A DNA stretch of 17,134 nt from Pseudomonadota bacterium (GTDB lineage Bacteria; Pseudomonadota; Gammaproteobacteria; Burkholderiales; Burkholderiaceae_B), in NCBI GenBank assembly GCA_023437255.1, contig JAEZGR010000164.1, forward strand, positions 1 to 17,134, given 5' to 3'. Below are positions 1 through 7,842 of this stretch, in pieces. Below the pieces are notes generated by a model that saw only the letters and a program-made list of their open reading frames with translations, searched no databases and was not told the origin of the DNA. Within the stretch, counting starts at the first letter, position 1. Every line of letters starts with the position of its first letter. Position numbers and translations under genes: made by a program.

Positions 1-945
1 CACCATGGCGCCCACGGCCGCATGCGTGAAGCCCATTTCGTATGCGGCTTCTTCGAACATCTTGAATGTGTCGGGATGCACGTATCGCGTGACCGGCAAA
101 TGGTGCGCCGACGGCTGCAGATACTGACCGATGGTGAGCATTTCGATGTCGTGCTCACGCATGTCGCGCATGACCTGAAGGATTTCCTCGTCGGTTTCGC
201 CCAGGCCCACCATGAGCCCCGATTTGGTGGGAACCGACGGACAGAGCGCCTTGAACTCTTTGAGCAGCCTGAGCGAATGCAGGTAGTCGGCGCCCGGTCG
301 CGCCTGCTTGTACAGCCGGGGCACGGTTTCGAGATTGTGATTCATGACGTCGGGCGGCTCGACCTTGAAGATATCGAGCGCGCGCTCCAGCCGGCCGCGG
401 AAGTCGGGGACCAGGACCTCGATGCGAGTTTGAGGCGAATGTTGCCGGACTTCGCGGATGCACTCGGCAAAGTGCGCCGCACCGCCATCGCGCAGATCAT
501 CGCGGTCGACCGAAGTGATGACCACATAGGACAGGCGCATGGCACCGATGCTGCGGGCCAGGTTGGCCGGTTCGTTCACGTCGAGCGGATCGGGGCGACC
601 ATGGCCGACGTCGCAGAAAGGGCAGCGCCGTGTGCACTTGTCTCCCATGATCATGAAGGTGGCCGTGCCCTTGCCGAAGCATTCGCCGATGTTGGGGCAG
701 GAGGCCTCCTCGCACACCGTGAACATGTTGTTTTCACGCAGGATGCGCTTGATATCGTGAAAGCGCGAACCGGGGGCGGCAGCCTTGACGCGAATCCATT
801 CCGGCTTCTTGAGGCGCTCGGCCTGCACAATCTTGACGGGCAGACGCGAGGTCTTGTCGGCGGACTTCTGCTTGGCTGAGGGATCGTAAGTGGCGGGACG
901 CACCGTCGGCTTGCGCTCGGTGGCCTGCTGGTCGAGAGTGGACAT
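1..945 (-). CDS. lipA: Lipoyl synthase, 3' end missing
   Basis: Radical-SAM enzyme that inserts two sulfurs into protein-bound octanoyl groups, the last step of lipoate synthesis for pyruvate and 2-oxoglutarate dehydrogenases and the glycine cleavage system; cytosolic. The reading frame is open from the ATG at 945 to the left edge (315 codons). It carries the auxiliary-cluster cysteines C78, C83 and C89 (C-x4-C-x5-C) and the radical-SAM cysteines C104, C108 and C111 (C-x3-C-x2-C). The family is usually about 320-335 residues, so only a short tail is missing, including the RSSY motif whose serine ligates the auxiliary cluster. The start is supported by an AGGA-type ribosome site 5 bases upstream. 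It is the last visible gene of the dacC-dat-DUF493-lipB-lipA run, 82 bases after lipB; that gap is GC-rich and has no convincing promoter. Confidence 0.97.
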   Translation of the reverse strand, partial: MSTLDQQATERKPTVRPATYDPSAKQKSADKTSRLPVKIVQAERLKKPEWIRVKAAAPGSRFHDIKRILRENNMFTVCEEASCPNIGECFGKGTATFMIMGDKCTRRCPFCDVGHGRPDPLDVNEPANLARSIGAMRLSYVVITSVDRDDLRDGGAAHFAECIREVRQHSPQTRIEVLVPDFRGRLERALDIFKVEPPDVMNHNLETVPRLYKQARPGADYLHSLRLLKEFKALCPSVPTKSGLMVGLGETDEEILQVMRDMREHDIEMLTIGQYLQPSAHHLPVTRYVHPDTFKMFEEAAYEMGFTHAAVGAMV

Positions 946-1027
946 ACGCTTCCTGGCTACGTGGAGTACCCGGCATTTTAACCCGCGGGCCCGGCCCCCT
1001 CATAATGCCCCCGCTGGCGGCAGGCTT

Positions 1028-1702
1028 TCAGGATGACGCGACACCGGCGCCGGCCAGATCGAACTGCGCGCACAGGCGGCTCACCAGTGCGTCGGCCGCC
1101 GCTTCGATCTTGCTGACCACCCCGCAGGTGCGCAGGTCGACCGTGGGCAGACCGGCATACCCGCAGGGGTTGATGCCATTGAATGGCGCCAGATCCATGT
1201 CGACGTTCAATGCCAGGCCATGATAAGCGCGACCGTTGCGGATCTTGATGCCCAGCGCCGCGATCTTGGCCAGCGCTTCGCCCCGGGGGTCGTAGCACGC
1301 ACGTTGCGGGTCATACGGCACATAGACGCCGGGGGCTCCGTCCTTGCGGCAGGCTTCCGGCAGGCCCAGGTCGGCCAGCGAGCCGATCACGACGTCTTCG
1401 AGCTGGTCGACGTATTCCTTCACGTACAGACCACGGCGCCGCAGGTCGAACAGGCAGTAGGCAACGATCTGCCCGGGGCCGTGGTAAGTCACTTGCCCGC
1501 CCCGATCGCACTTCACCACTTCGATTCCGGCAGGATTCAGAAGGTGTTCCGGGCGCCCCGCCTGCCCCAGCGTGTACACGGGTGCATGCTCGACCAGCCA
1601 GATTTCGTCTGGCGTGTCGGCACCACGCAGTTCCGTGAATTCGCGCATGGCCTCCCAGACGGGCAGATAGGCCGCGCGCCGAGGCAAGAAGCGGACTTCC
1701 AT
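1028..1702 (-). CDS. lipB: Octanoyl-ACP:protein N-octanoyltransferase
   Basis: Transfers octanoate from acyl carrier protein to the target lysine of lipoyl domains, giving the substrate for LipA. The 224-residue protein has the family signature [12 protein letters not shown] (residues 67-78), and the acyl-accepting Cys180 in NPCGYAG. Lys146 lies 34 residues before the cysteine, the spacing known for the catalytic Lys/Cys pair of E. coli and M. tuberculosis LipB. The frame is open well upstream, but that extension is an out-of-frame reading of the DUF493 gene; the ATG at 1702, 4 bases after the DUF493 stop with a TAAGG overlapping that stop, fits the family N-terminus. Translational coupling with the gene before it is likely. 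Confidence 0.96.
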   Translation of the reverse strand: MEVRFLPRRAAYLPVWEAMREFTELRGADTPDEIWLVEHAPVYTLGQAGRPEHLLNPAGIEVVKCDRGGQVTYHGPGQIVAYCLFDLRRRGLYVKEYVDQLEDVVIGSLADLGLPEACRKDGAPGVYVPYDPQRACYDPRGEALAKIAALGIKIRNGRAYHGLALNVDMDLAPFNGINPCGYAGLPTVDLRTCGVVSKIEAAADALVSRLCAQFDLAGAGVASS

Positions 1703-1706
1703 GGCC

Positions 1707-1982
1707 TTACAGCACGACGCTGACGAACGGATGGCCGTGCAAGGCGCGGTAGATGGCATCGAGCTGCTCGCGCGAGGTGGCACGCACCGTGAACGTGACG
1801 CTGAGGTAGTTGCCACCCTTGCTTGCACGCATCTCCACGGTGGCGGCGTCGAAACCCGGATCGAACTGCAGCACCACTTCGGTGAGGGTCTGCGCAAACT
1901 CGGGGTGCGACTTGCCCATGACCTTGATGGGGAAGTCACAGGGGTATTCGATGAGGGACTCTTCGGGCGGAATTTCGTTCAT
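1707..1982 (-). CDS. DUF493 (YbeD-like) protein
   Basis: Small 91-residue protein of the DUF493/YbeD family, which has an ACT-like fold and is thought to be regulatory; its biochemical role is not settled. Recognisable features are the N-terminal stretch around [13 protein letters not shown], the central [28 protein letters not shown] strand pattern and the terminal HPFVSVVL. In E. coli ybeD lies between dacA and lipB, and here too it sits just upstream of lipB, which supports the assignment. It starts 6 bases after the aminotransferase stop. No clear Shine-Dalgarno is visible, suggesting translation coupled to dat. Confidence 0.9.
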   Translation of the reverse strand: MNEIPPEESLIEYPCDFPIKVMGKSHPEFAQTLTEVVLQFDPGFDAATVEMRASKGGNYLSVTFTVRATSREQLDAIYRALHGHPFVSVVL

Positions 1983-1988
1983 GACGGG

Positions 1989-2900
1989 TTACAGAGAGGA
2001 ATTGCCGGAGGGCGCTGCCGGACTCGAAGACGATGCCGCGAGCGTGGCGATGACCTGGTCATAGGCTTGACGCAGGCGGGCATATACCGGGCCCGGACGT
2101 CCGTCGCCCACGGCCTTGTCGTTGTAGCGCGTGATGGGCAACACTTCTTTGGTCGCCGATGTCAGCAAAAGTTCATCGGCCGTGGCGACTTCGTCGGCGC
2201 TGATGGAACGCGCCTCAAAGGGGATGCCGCAATCTTGTGCCAGCTCTTCCATGAAGCCGTAGCGGATGCCTTCGAGTATGAAGTGGTCGCGCACCGGCGC
2301 CAGCAGCGTGCCCTGGCGTACCACCCAGATATTGGCGGCGGAGGCCTCGGTCAGACGACCGTCACGAAACTGGATGACGTCGTCGACACCCGCTTCGACG
2401 GCGGCCTGACGCGCCAGCACGTTACCCAGCAACGAAATGGCCTTGATGTCGCAGCGCAGCCAGCGATGATCAGGGATGCCGATGGCACTCAGACCCTTTT
2501 CGCGCAGCGTGGCATCGGGTCGCTTGAAGGGCGAAACCATGCAGAACACCGTGGGTTCGACCCCCTTGGGAAAGGCGTGATCGCGACGTGCCACGCCCCG
2601 GGTCACCTGCATGTAGACCATGCAGTCGCCCAGCCCGGATCGCTGGATCAGGGTGTGGACGATGTCTTTCCAGGCTGCGCGATCATACGGATCGGCCAGG
2701 CCGATCGCCGCCATGCTGCGCTCGAGCCGGGCCAGGTGCTCGGCCATGCGAAATGGCCGGCCCGCATAGGCGGGCACCACATCGTAGATGCCGTCGCCGA
2801 AGATGAAGCCGCGGTCGAGTACCGGCACCTTGGCGTCGGCAAGCCGCACATACTGGCCATTCAGGTAGGCGACCGAATCAGGATTGACGTCTGGAATCAT
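1989..2900 (-). CDS. dat: D-amino-acid aminotransferase (class IV, PLP)
   Basis: Fold-type IV PLP aminotransferase of 303 residues, probably interconverting D-alanine and D-glutamate with their oxo-acids. Lys153 in CDIKAISLLGN is the expected Schiff-base lysine, and E185 in TEASAANIW lies in the cofactor region. The RGVARRDHAFP motif (residues 101-111) matches the R-x-H carboxylate-binding loop that separates D-amino-acid transaminases from branched-chain ones. The N-terminal GFIFGDGIYDVVPAY is also typical. The ATG at 2900 is chosen because the open frame further upstream only shadows dacC. Only 7 bases separate it from dacC, so the pair is probably co-translated; DacC releases D-alanine, a substrate of this enzyme after uptake. 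The C-terminal 14 residues are Ser/Pro/Ala-rich and look disordered. Confidence 0.9.
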   Translation of the reverse strand: MIPDVNPDSVAYLNGQYVRLADAKVPVLDRGFIFGDGIYDVVPAYAGRPFRMAEHLARLERSMAAIGLADPYDRAAWKDIVHTLIQRSGLGDCMVYMQVTRGVARRDHAFPKGVEPTVFCMVSPFKRPDATLREKGLSAIGIPDHRWLRCDIKAISLLGNVLARQAAVEAGVDDVIQFRDGRLTEASAANIWVVRQGTLLAPVRDHFILEGIRYGFMEELAQDCGIPFEARSISADEVATADELLLTSATKEVLPITRYNDKAVGDGRPGPVYARLRQAYDQVIATLAASSSSPAAPSGNSSL

Positions 2901-2907
2901 GTGAGGC

Positions 2908-4146
2908 TCATTCAAACAGCAGGCGGATCTTGTCGTACACACGGCTGAAGAACCCGGCCTGCGGGACGTCGGACAGCACGTGCAGGGTGTCGGTGCGCAG
3001 CACATGGCCATCGATCGACAGCGAGACGCGCCCCACCTGCGAACCCTTGGTGAGCGGCGCGATGAGCGGCTGGCGGTACTCGGCCAGCGGGCGGACCTGA
3101 TCGGCCTTGCCCCGCGGCACGGTGACCCACACAGGAGAGGTGGATCCCAGACCCACCGTTTCGGCCTCGCCTTCCCAGACGCGGGCCGTGACCATGGCAC
3201 GCTCGTTGTCGTACAGCTTGACCGTGTCGAAGTTCTGGAAGCTCCAGTTCAGCAGCTTCAGGCTGTTTTCGGCACGCGCGGAATCGCTGGCGGCGCCGAC
3301 CAACACGGTGAGGATGCGGCGATCGTCGCGCTTGGCGGTGGCGATCAGGCAGTAGCCGGCCGACTTGGTATGGCCTGTTTTCAGACCATCGACGGTGCTG
3401 TCGGCCCACAACAGGCGGTTGCGGTTGTTCTGCTTGATGTTGCTGTACGTGTATTCCTTCTGGCTGTAGTAGTGCACGTACTGCGGAAAGCGGGTGATCA
3501 GGTTGGAAGCCAGCGTCGCCAGGTCACGGACAGTGGTGAGGTGGTCGGGGTGCGGCAGGCCCGGCGAGTTCTCAAAGCGCGTGTCGTTCAGACCCTGGCG
3601 CGCAGCCTCTTCGTTCATGAGCGCCACGAAAGCCGACTCGCTGCCCGCAATGGCTTCGGCGAGTGCGACCGTTGCGTCGTTGCCGGACTGCACGATGAGC
3701 CCCTGCAGCAGTTCGTGCACCGTAACCTGCGAATTCGGCTTGATGAACATGCGCGAGCCTTCGGTGCGCCAGGCGTTCTCGGACACATGCACGGGCTGCT
3801 CGAGGGTGAGACGCTTGGATTCCAGCGCCTCGAACACCAGATAGGCCGCCATGATCTTGGTCAGCGAGGCGGGCTCGATGCGTTCGTCGGGGTTCTGAGC
3901 CGCAATGATCTGGCCGCTGGTCATGTCGAGGCTGAGCCAGGCACGTGCCCCCAGGGCCGGTGCCGGCACGCTGGCCAGCTCCCCGACCTGGGTGATGGCG
4001 GGCGCACCGGCCACGGCGGCTGCGGGTGCCGGCGCGGGAGCGCTTTCTTGCGCGCTCACGAATGCCGAAGCCACGGCGAGCGTCAGTGCGGCGGCGACAG
4101 AAGAAACAGAGAAAAGGAATTTACGTGAGGAAGATTTCATTGGCAT
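2908..4146 (-). CDS. dacC: D-alanyl-D-alanine carboxypeptidase (PBP5/6 type)
   Basis: Class C low-molecular-mass penicillin-binding protein of 412 residues that removes the terminal D-alanine from peptidoglycan pentapeptides in the periplasm. All three penicillin-binding motifs are present: S94-L-T-K97, S154-G-N156 and K256-T-G258. A signal peptide (KSSSRK, then a hydrophobic stretch at about 14-29, cut probably after VSA at residue 32) is followed by an Ala/Pro-rich linker to about residue 66. Residues about 300-395 form the beta-rich PBP5 C-terminal domain, and the end (GFFSRVYDKIRLLFE) is the amphipathic membrane anchor. The start could be 4146 or the second ATG at 4140. The name dacC versus dacA is a convention. 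It heads the dat-DUF493-lipB-lipA run; 90 bases separate it from the hydrolase upstream, with no convincing terminator or promoter. Confidence 0.95.
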   Translation of the reverse strand: MPMKSSSRKFLFSVSSVAAALTLAVASAFVSAQESAPAPAPAAAVAGAPAITQVGELASVPAPALGARAWLSLDMTSGQIIAAQNPDERIEPASLTKIMAAYLVFEALESKRLTLEQPVHVSENAWRTEGSRMFIKPNSQVTVHELLQGLIVQSGNDATVALAEAIAGSESAFVALMNEEAARQGLNDTRFENSPGLPHPDHLTTVRDLATLASNLITRFPQYVHYYSQKEYTYSNIKQNNRNRLLWADSTVDGLKTGHTKSAGYCLIATAKRDDRRILTVLVGAASDSARAENSLKLLNWSFQNFDTVKLYDNERAMVTARVWEGEAETVGLGSTSPVWVTVPRGKADQVRPLAEYRQPLIAPLTKGSQVGRVSLSIDGHVLRTDTLHVLSDVPQAGFFSRVYDKIRLLFE

Positions 4147-4236
4147 AGACAGGTTCGGACCCCTCAGAAGGGCAGCGCGAAGAAGGGCGCGCGCAAGGGA
4201 CGAAGGAATGAGCTGCCCATTATGGCAGGGGGAAAC

Positions 4237-4887
4237 TCATGGCGCCAGCGCGCGCAGGCTTTGTTGCACGAGTCGACGCAAGTCGATCAGGCGGCCATGA
4301 AAGAAGTGCCCGGCATCGGGCATGACGGTGATCGGCAGCTTGTGCTGGCGGGCGAAAGTCATGGCTTCGTCGAGCGGCACGACCTCGTCGGCCTCGCCGT
4401 GGATCACCACGGTGTGGTCGGGTACCGCGATGTCGCGGAAACGGAAGCGCTCGACGGCGGAACCGGCGAGCAGCAGCATGTCGGGTGTGCGAGCGCCCTG
4501 CTCGGCGCGCTCGGCGTACAGCTGGGCGGCAACCGAGGTGCCGAACGAAAATCCGGCAAGCACCCAGCGGCCGGCGGCCAACTCCGGATAGGCAGCTTCT
4601 AACTGCTCCACCACCGCGAGCATGTCGCGGGTTTCGCCGCGCGCGCTGTCGAATTCGCCTTCGGAAGCGCCGACTCCCCGGAAATTGGGGCGCAGCACCG
4701 CCAGGCCATGTTCGACACAGGCGCGCGAGATCGTGGTGACCACCTTGTTGTCGCGCGTGCCCCCGTGCAGCGGGTGCGGGTGCAGCACCAGCGCCCAGCC
4801 GCGTGTCTCGCCCGCGGGTTGATCAAACGCGCATTCAACGATGCCCGCCTCGCCACGAAAGGTGAGGGTTTGAGTACGAAGCTGCAT
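4237..4887 (-). CDS. Alpha/beta hydrolase, dienelactone-hydrolase-like
   Basis: Cytosolic alpha/beta hydrolase of 216 residues; substrate unknown. The probable catalytic triad is Ser114 in the nucleophile elbow GFSFG, Asp167 in HGEADEVVP and His193 in DAGHFFHG. The N-terminal LHPHPLHGGTRDNKVV and RPNFRGVGASEGEFD stretches mark the widespread small 'HPHPxxGG' subfamily found in most proteobacteria, often annotated only as alpha/beta hydrolase or CocE/NonD-type. There is no signal peptide. It lies upstream of dacC on the same strand and diverges from birA with only 8 bases between the outermost start codons. Function beyond ester or thioester hydrolysis cannot be stated. Confidence 0.88.
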   Translation of the reverse strand: MQLRTQTLTFRGEAGIVECAFDQPAGETRGWALVLHPHPLHGGTRDNKVVTTISRACVEHGLAVLRPNFRGVGASEGEFDSARGETRDMLAVVEQLEAAYPELAAGRWVLAGFSFGTSVAAQLYAERAEQGARTPDMLLLAGSAVERFRFRDIAVPDHTVVIHGEADEVVPLDEAMTFARQHKLPITVMPDAGHFFHGRLIDLRRLVQQSLRALAP

Positions 4888-4895
4888 GTTTCCAA

Positions 4896-5807
4896 ATGAG
4901 TTATAACCAGATCAGCCATTTTACGCCACGCAGTTTCGCCACCATGCAAGCCGTTCCGCAACTCCCCCTGCCCATGCCTGAACGCATGCAGTCCCTGCTT
5001 CAGCAAGGCCTGCCGGAATTCCAACGTATCGAATGGGTGGGGCGCACCACCTCCACCAACGCCGACCTGATCGATCGGGCCCGGGCCGAATCCGGGGTCC
5101 TGGCCAGACCCTGGCTGCTGGGTGCCCACCTGCAGGAGCGAGGGCGAGGTCGCTCCGGACGAAGCTGGCAGAACCGGTCCGGTGCCAACCTGATGTTCTC
5201 GTGCGCATTCGACGTTTTCCTGCAGCCCGCCCAGTTGCCCAGCCTTTCGCCCTTCGCGGGCGTGGTGGCCAGCGAGGCGCTGCGCAGCATGATGACCGCC
5301 TCCAGCCGGTCACTGCTCACCATGAAATGGCCCAACGACATTCAGTGGCGTTTTGCCAAGCTGGCGGGCATATTGGTCGAAGCCACCCGCGCGGGCACCG
5401 CCAGGCTGGCGAACGACCATCATGTCGTCATCATCGGCATAGGCATCAACCTCGACGATGCGCGCGCGCTCAGCCGGTCGCTGAACCGGCAGATCGCCGA
5501 CTGGTCGGAGGTTTCGAAAGAAGACAGTGCGGCCGCCCGGGTGCGGCCCGAGCAGATGGTGATGCGCATCGCACGCGCCTGGTACGAGGCAATCTCGGAG
5601 GTCAGTACGCAGGGCTTCAACAGCCTGCCGCAACGCTACGCCATGGTCGACGGCCTGGTCGGGCAACGCGTCGACATCATCGATGACGGCCGTGTGCTGA
5701 ATACGGGCCATGCGGCCGGCATCGACCCCACGGGCCGCCTGCTGCTGCGCAACCCCGAAGGCGAGCATGCCGTGTCGGTGGGAGACGTTTCGGTGCGACC
5801 GTCATGA
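4896..5807 (+). CDS. birA: Biotin-[acetyl-CoA-carboxylase] ligase, no HTH domain
   Basis: Activates biotin to biotinyl-AMP and attaches it to the carrier protein of acetyl-CoA carboxylase. The 303-residue frame shows TSTNADL (52-58), the biotin/AMP loop GRGRSGRSWQ (83-92), KWPNDI (144-149) with the following K155-LAGILVE, and GIGINL, then the C-terminal cap domain. It lacks the N-terminal winged helix of E. coli BirA, so it should be a ligase only and not a repressor of biotin genes. The start is uncertain: ATG codons at 4896, 4944 and 4974 all lack a good ribosome site. 4944 would leave about 56 bases for promoters shared with the divergent hydrolase and is at least as likely as 4896. The stop overlaps the coaX start by 4 bases, so the two form an operon. 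Confidence 0.93.
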   Translation: MSYNQISHFTPRSFATMQAVPQLPLPMPERMQSLLQQGLPEFQRIEWVGRTTSTNADLIDRARAESGVLARPWLLGAHLQERGRGRSGRSWQNRSGANLMFSCAFDVFLQPAQLPSLSPFAGVVASEALRSMMTASSRSLLTMKWPNDIQWRFAKLAGILVEATRAGTARLANDHHVVIIGIGINLDDARALSRSLNRQIADWSEVSKEDSAAARVRPEQMVMRIARAWYEAISEVSTQGFNSLPQRYAMVDGLVGQRVDIIDDGRVLNTGHAAGIDPTGRLLLRNPEGEHAVSVGDVSVRPS

Positions 5808-6613
5808 CCGCCCCCTTCACCACGCTGCTGGTGGATGCCGGCAACACGAGAGTCAAGTTCGGATTGATCAGCCGGGGCGAGACGCGGCGCAAATCAGAAA
5901 CGCTTGCACTCGCCCATGCCGACCTCGAGCAATTACCGCAGTGGCTGTCGAATGTGCAGCAAAAACCGGCACGTGCGATTGGGGTGAATGTGGCCGGTGA
6001 CGCACTGGCCGTCCGAATCGACGCACTGTGCTCGCAGAGTGGCGCCGAAGGCATGCAGTGGGTGCACAGCACCCGCGAAGCGGTAGGTATCCGCAATACA
6101 TACGAGGTGCCGGGACAGCTGGGCAGCGACCGCTGGGTCGCCTTGCTGGGGCTCGCCACCCATACCGCCGGTGCCGCCCTGCTGGCGAGTTTCGGTACGG
6201 CCACCACCATCGATGCATTGAGCGCCCCGGATACATCGGCGCGCCGCTTTGAAGGCGGGGTGATCCTGCCCGGCCCCGAGCTGATGCTGCGCGCCTTGGC
6301 CAACGGCACGGCACAACTGCCTTACGCGGAGGGTGAAGTCACGCCCCTGCCTCGCAATACGCACTCGGCCATACGCAGCGGCGTGGCGGCGGCTCAGGCC
6401 GGCGCCGTGCTGCGGCAGTGGCGGGCAGCAGCCGACGCGTTCGGCGCCGAACCGGAGGTGTTCTGCACAGGAGGGGGGTGGCCGCTGGTCGCCGCCGAAG
6501 TGAGTGCCCAGTTGGCGCGGCTGTATGCCGACCTGGGCCTGAAAGCACGGCCGGCGCGCTGGCTTGACGCCCCGGTTCTCGATGGTCTGGCCAGCCTGGC
6601 CCTGCAGCCCTGA
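5804..6613 (+). CDS. coaX: Type III pantothenate kinase (Baf family)
   Basis: Phosphorylates pantothenate, the first step of coenzyme A synthesis. The 269-residue protein belongs to the ASKHA-fold CoaX family: DAGNTRVKFG (11-20) forms the phosphate-binding loop, Asp109 in GSDRW is the expected catalytic base, FGTATTID (130-137) is the second phosphate motif and GGVILPG (151-157) follows. In Bordetella the homologue was first described as Baf, a factor helping Bvg-dependent toxin expression. ATGA overlap with birA shows translational coupling, linking two cofactor enzymes that both bear on acyl-CoA metabolism. After the stop, 6641-6653 can form a small 5-bp GC hairpin without a T-run, too weak to call a terminator. 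Confidence 0.96.
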   Translation: MTAPFTTLLVDAGNTRVKFGLISRGETRRKSETLALAHADLEQLPQWLSNVQQKPARAIGVNVAGDALAVRIDALCSQSGAEGMQWVHSTREAVGIRNTYEVPGQLGSDRWVALLGLATHTAGAALLASFGTATTIDALSAPDTSARRFEGGVILPGPELMLRALANGTAQLPYAEGEVTPLPRNTHSAIRSGVAAAQAGAVLRQWRAAADAFGAEPEVFCTGGGWPLVAAEVSAQLARLYADLGLKARPARWLDAPVLDGLASLALQP

Positions 6614-6659
6614 TCAACGTCGGGGCGGGCGGGGCGCTTGCGGCCCGAGGCCGAGGCCC

Positions 6660-6845
6660 TCAGGAACCCGCGCGAGCGGCGGGCCCGGCAAGCACCGGTT
6701 GGCCGAATTCGACAATATGCTGGTTGCGTTCGAGCAGGCGGCGGGGCGTGCGGCCTTCTTCGCTGGGCGGGGTGCCCATGAAACCCTGCCCGTAACCCAG
6801 TACGGCAATGTTGGCGAGCAGCACCAGTAGAAACAGAAATCGCAT
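6660..6845 (-). CDS. Small membrane-anchored protein, N-terminal part of SPOR-like protein
   Basis: A 61-residue reading frame with ATG at 6845 and TGA at 6660. Residues 2-18 (RFLFLLVLLANIAVLGY) form one strongly hydrophobic helix, followed by GQGFMGTPPSEEGRTPRR and a short tail. From memory, this N-terminus resembles SPOR-domain proteins encoded beside coaX in Burkholderiales, which continue into a periplasmic peptidoglycan-binding SPOR domain. Here the frame ends before any such domain and the sequence beyond is the end of coaX on the other strand, so the domain is absent. It may be a degenerate remnant or a genuine small protein. No strong ribosome site is visible. It converges on coaX, 46 bases away, and diverges from galU. 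Confidence 0.6.
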   Translation of the reverse strand: MRFLFLLVLLANIAVLGYGQGFMGTPPSEEGRTPRRLLERNQHIVEFGQPVLAGPAARAGS

Positions 6846-6941
6846 GTTCGCAGATCGCTCAAAAGGACAGGCTGCAGTGTAAAGCAGCGGACACCTCGTT
6901 GTTGCAAGGCCGATGCCCGGCCTCCCCGATTTTGTTACAGT

Positions 6942-6955
6942 ATGCCGCGCGGCAT
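6942..6955. promoter_or_regulatory. Perfect 14-bp palindrome upstream of galU
   Basis: ATGCCGCGCGGCAT reads the same on both strands and lies 50 bases before the galU ATG, directly after the AT-rich TTTTGTTACAGT in the 160-base gap shared by galU and the divergent small membrane gene. Its position would suit an operator or a 5'-leader stem, but there is no loop, no recognised regulator consensus and no clear -35/-10 pair nearby. The two dyad halves are GC-rich and could arise by chance. Function is not established. Confidence 0.3.
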
Positions 6956-7005
6956 GGGGCTTGCTCCGACGCCGCAATCCCGCCCAACACACTTCCTCTA
7001 CAACG

Positions 7006-7842
7006 ATGAAACCCATACGCAAAGCTGTCTTTCCCGTTGCAGGTCTCGGCACGCGGTTTCTGCCGGCCACCAAGGCCATGCCCAAGGAAATGCTGCCCAT
7101 CGTCGACAAGCCGCTGATCCAATACGCCGTGGAGGAAGCGGTGGCGGCGGGCATCACCGATCTGATCTTCATCACCGGCCGCAACAAACGCGCCATCGAA
7201 GATCACTTCGACTCGATCCCGGAGCTTGAGGCCGAGCTGGCTGCCAAGAACAAGACAGCGTTGTTGGAGGTCGTGCGCAATGTGCTGCCGCCTCACGTGA
7301 ACTGCATCTATACCCGTCAGCCTGCGCCGCTGGGCCTGGGCCACGCCGTGCTGTGTGCAGCACCCATCGTGGGCAACGAACCGTTTGCCGTGTTGCTGGC
7401 CGACGACCTGATCGATTCGCGCAACTCCGTCACGCAACAGCTGGTCGAGGCCGCTCATCAACATAATGGCAGCGTGCTGGCCATCCAGAAGATCACTCCG
7501 GATCACTCCGACCGTTACGGCATCATCAGTGGCTCGGCAGTCAACGAGCGCACCACCCGGGTCGAAGACATCGTTGAAAAACCGGCACCCGCCAACGCAC
7601 CTTCAGATCTGGCGGTGGTGGGTCGCTACATCCTTGAACCAGAAATCTTCGAACATCTGCGCAAGACACAGGCAGGCGTCGGCGGCGAGATCCAGCTGAC
7701 CGACGGAATCGCCGGCCTCATGCAGGCGCGCAAGGTGTATGGCTTTCAGTACGAGGGCGTGCGATACGACTGCGGGAGCAAGGAGGGCTTCTTTCAGGCC
7801 ACGCTGGAGCTCGGCCGCAAGTATCACGGCCTCACGCCCTGA
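7006..7842 (+). CDS. galU: UTP-glucose-1-phosphate uridylyltransferase
   Basis: Makes UDP-glucose from UTP and glucose-1-phosphate, feeding LPS core, capsule and osmoregulated glucan synthesis; cytosolic. The 278-residue protein has the nucleotide-binding loop [20 protein letters not shown] (13-32), the LADD metal-binding motif (131-134), IVEKP (189-193), GEIQLTD (227-233) and YDCGSKEGF (254-262), all standard for GalU. The ATG at 7006 is selected because [18 protein letters not shown] matches the family start; the frame stays open to 6913 but that extension is not family-like. No Shine-Dalgarno is evident before the start. Its last 19 bases overlap the end of waaA on the opposite strand. Confidence 0.97.
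   Translation: MKPIRKAVFPVAGLGTRFLPATKAMPKEMLPIVDKPLIQYAVEEAVAAGITDLIFITGRNKRAIEDHFDSIPELEAELAAKNKTALLEVVRNVLPPHVNCIYTRQPAPLGLGHAVLCAAPIVGNEPFAVLLADDLIDSRNSVTQQLVEAAHQHNGSVLAIQKITPDHSDRYGIISGSAVNERTTRVEDIVEKPAPANAPSDLAVVGRYILEPEIFEHLRKTQAGVGGEIQLTDGIAGLMQARKVYGFQYEGVRYDCGSKEGFFQATLELGRKYHGLTP

Noticed and set aside
975..980. TAAAAT as a -10 box for a separate lipA promoter
   Set aside because: No acceptable -35 hexamer is found at 15-19 bases, and lipA is well placed to be read from the operon.
1701..2948. Plus-strand open frame of 415 codons
   Set aside because: It runs antisense to DUF493 and dat, whose motifs and spacing are clear. Its composition is that of a GC-codon-bias shadow, with no family motif and no ribosome site.
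2980..4128. Plus-strand open frame of 382 codons
   Set aside because: It is antisense to dacC along its whole length. All three penicillin-binding motifs lie on the minus strand, so this is a shadow.
4213..4228. Hairpin CTGCC/GGCAG between the hydrolase and dacC
   Set aside because: The stem is only 5 bp with a 6-base loop and no T-run, too weak to call a terminator.
6913..7005. N-terminal extension of galU by 31 codons
   Set aside because: The frame is open but the extension has no GalU similarity and crosses the palindrome and AT-rich region expected to be regulatory.
7491..7510. Tandem 10-base repeat gatcactccg x2 within galU
   Set aside because: The protein has normal family length at this point and the repeat is only two units, so a chance codon coincidence is the simplest reading.
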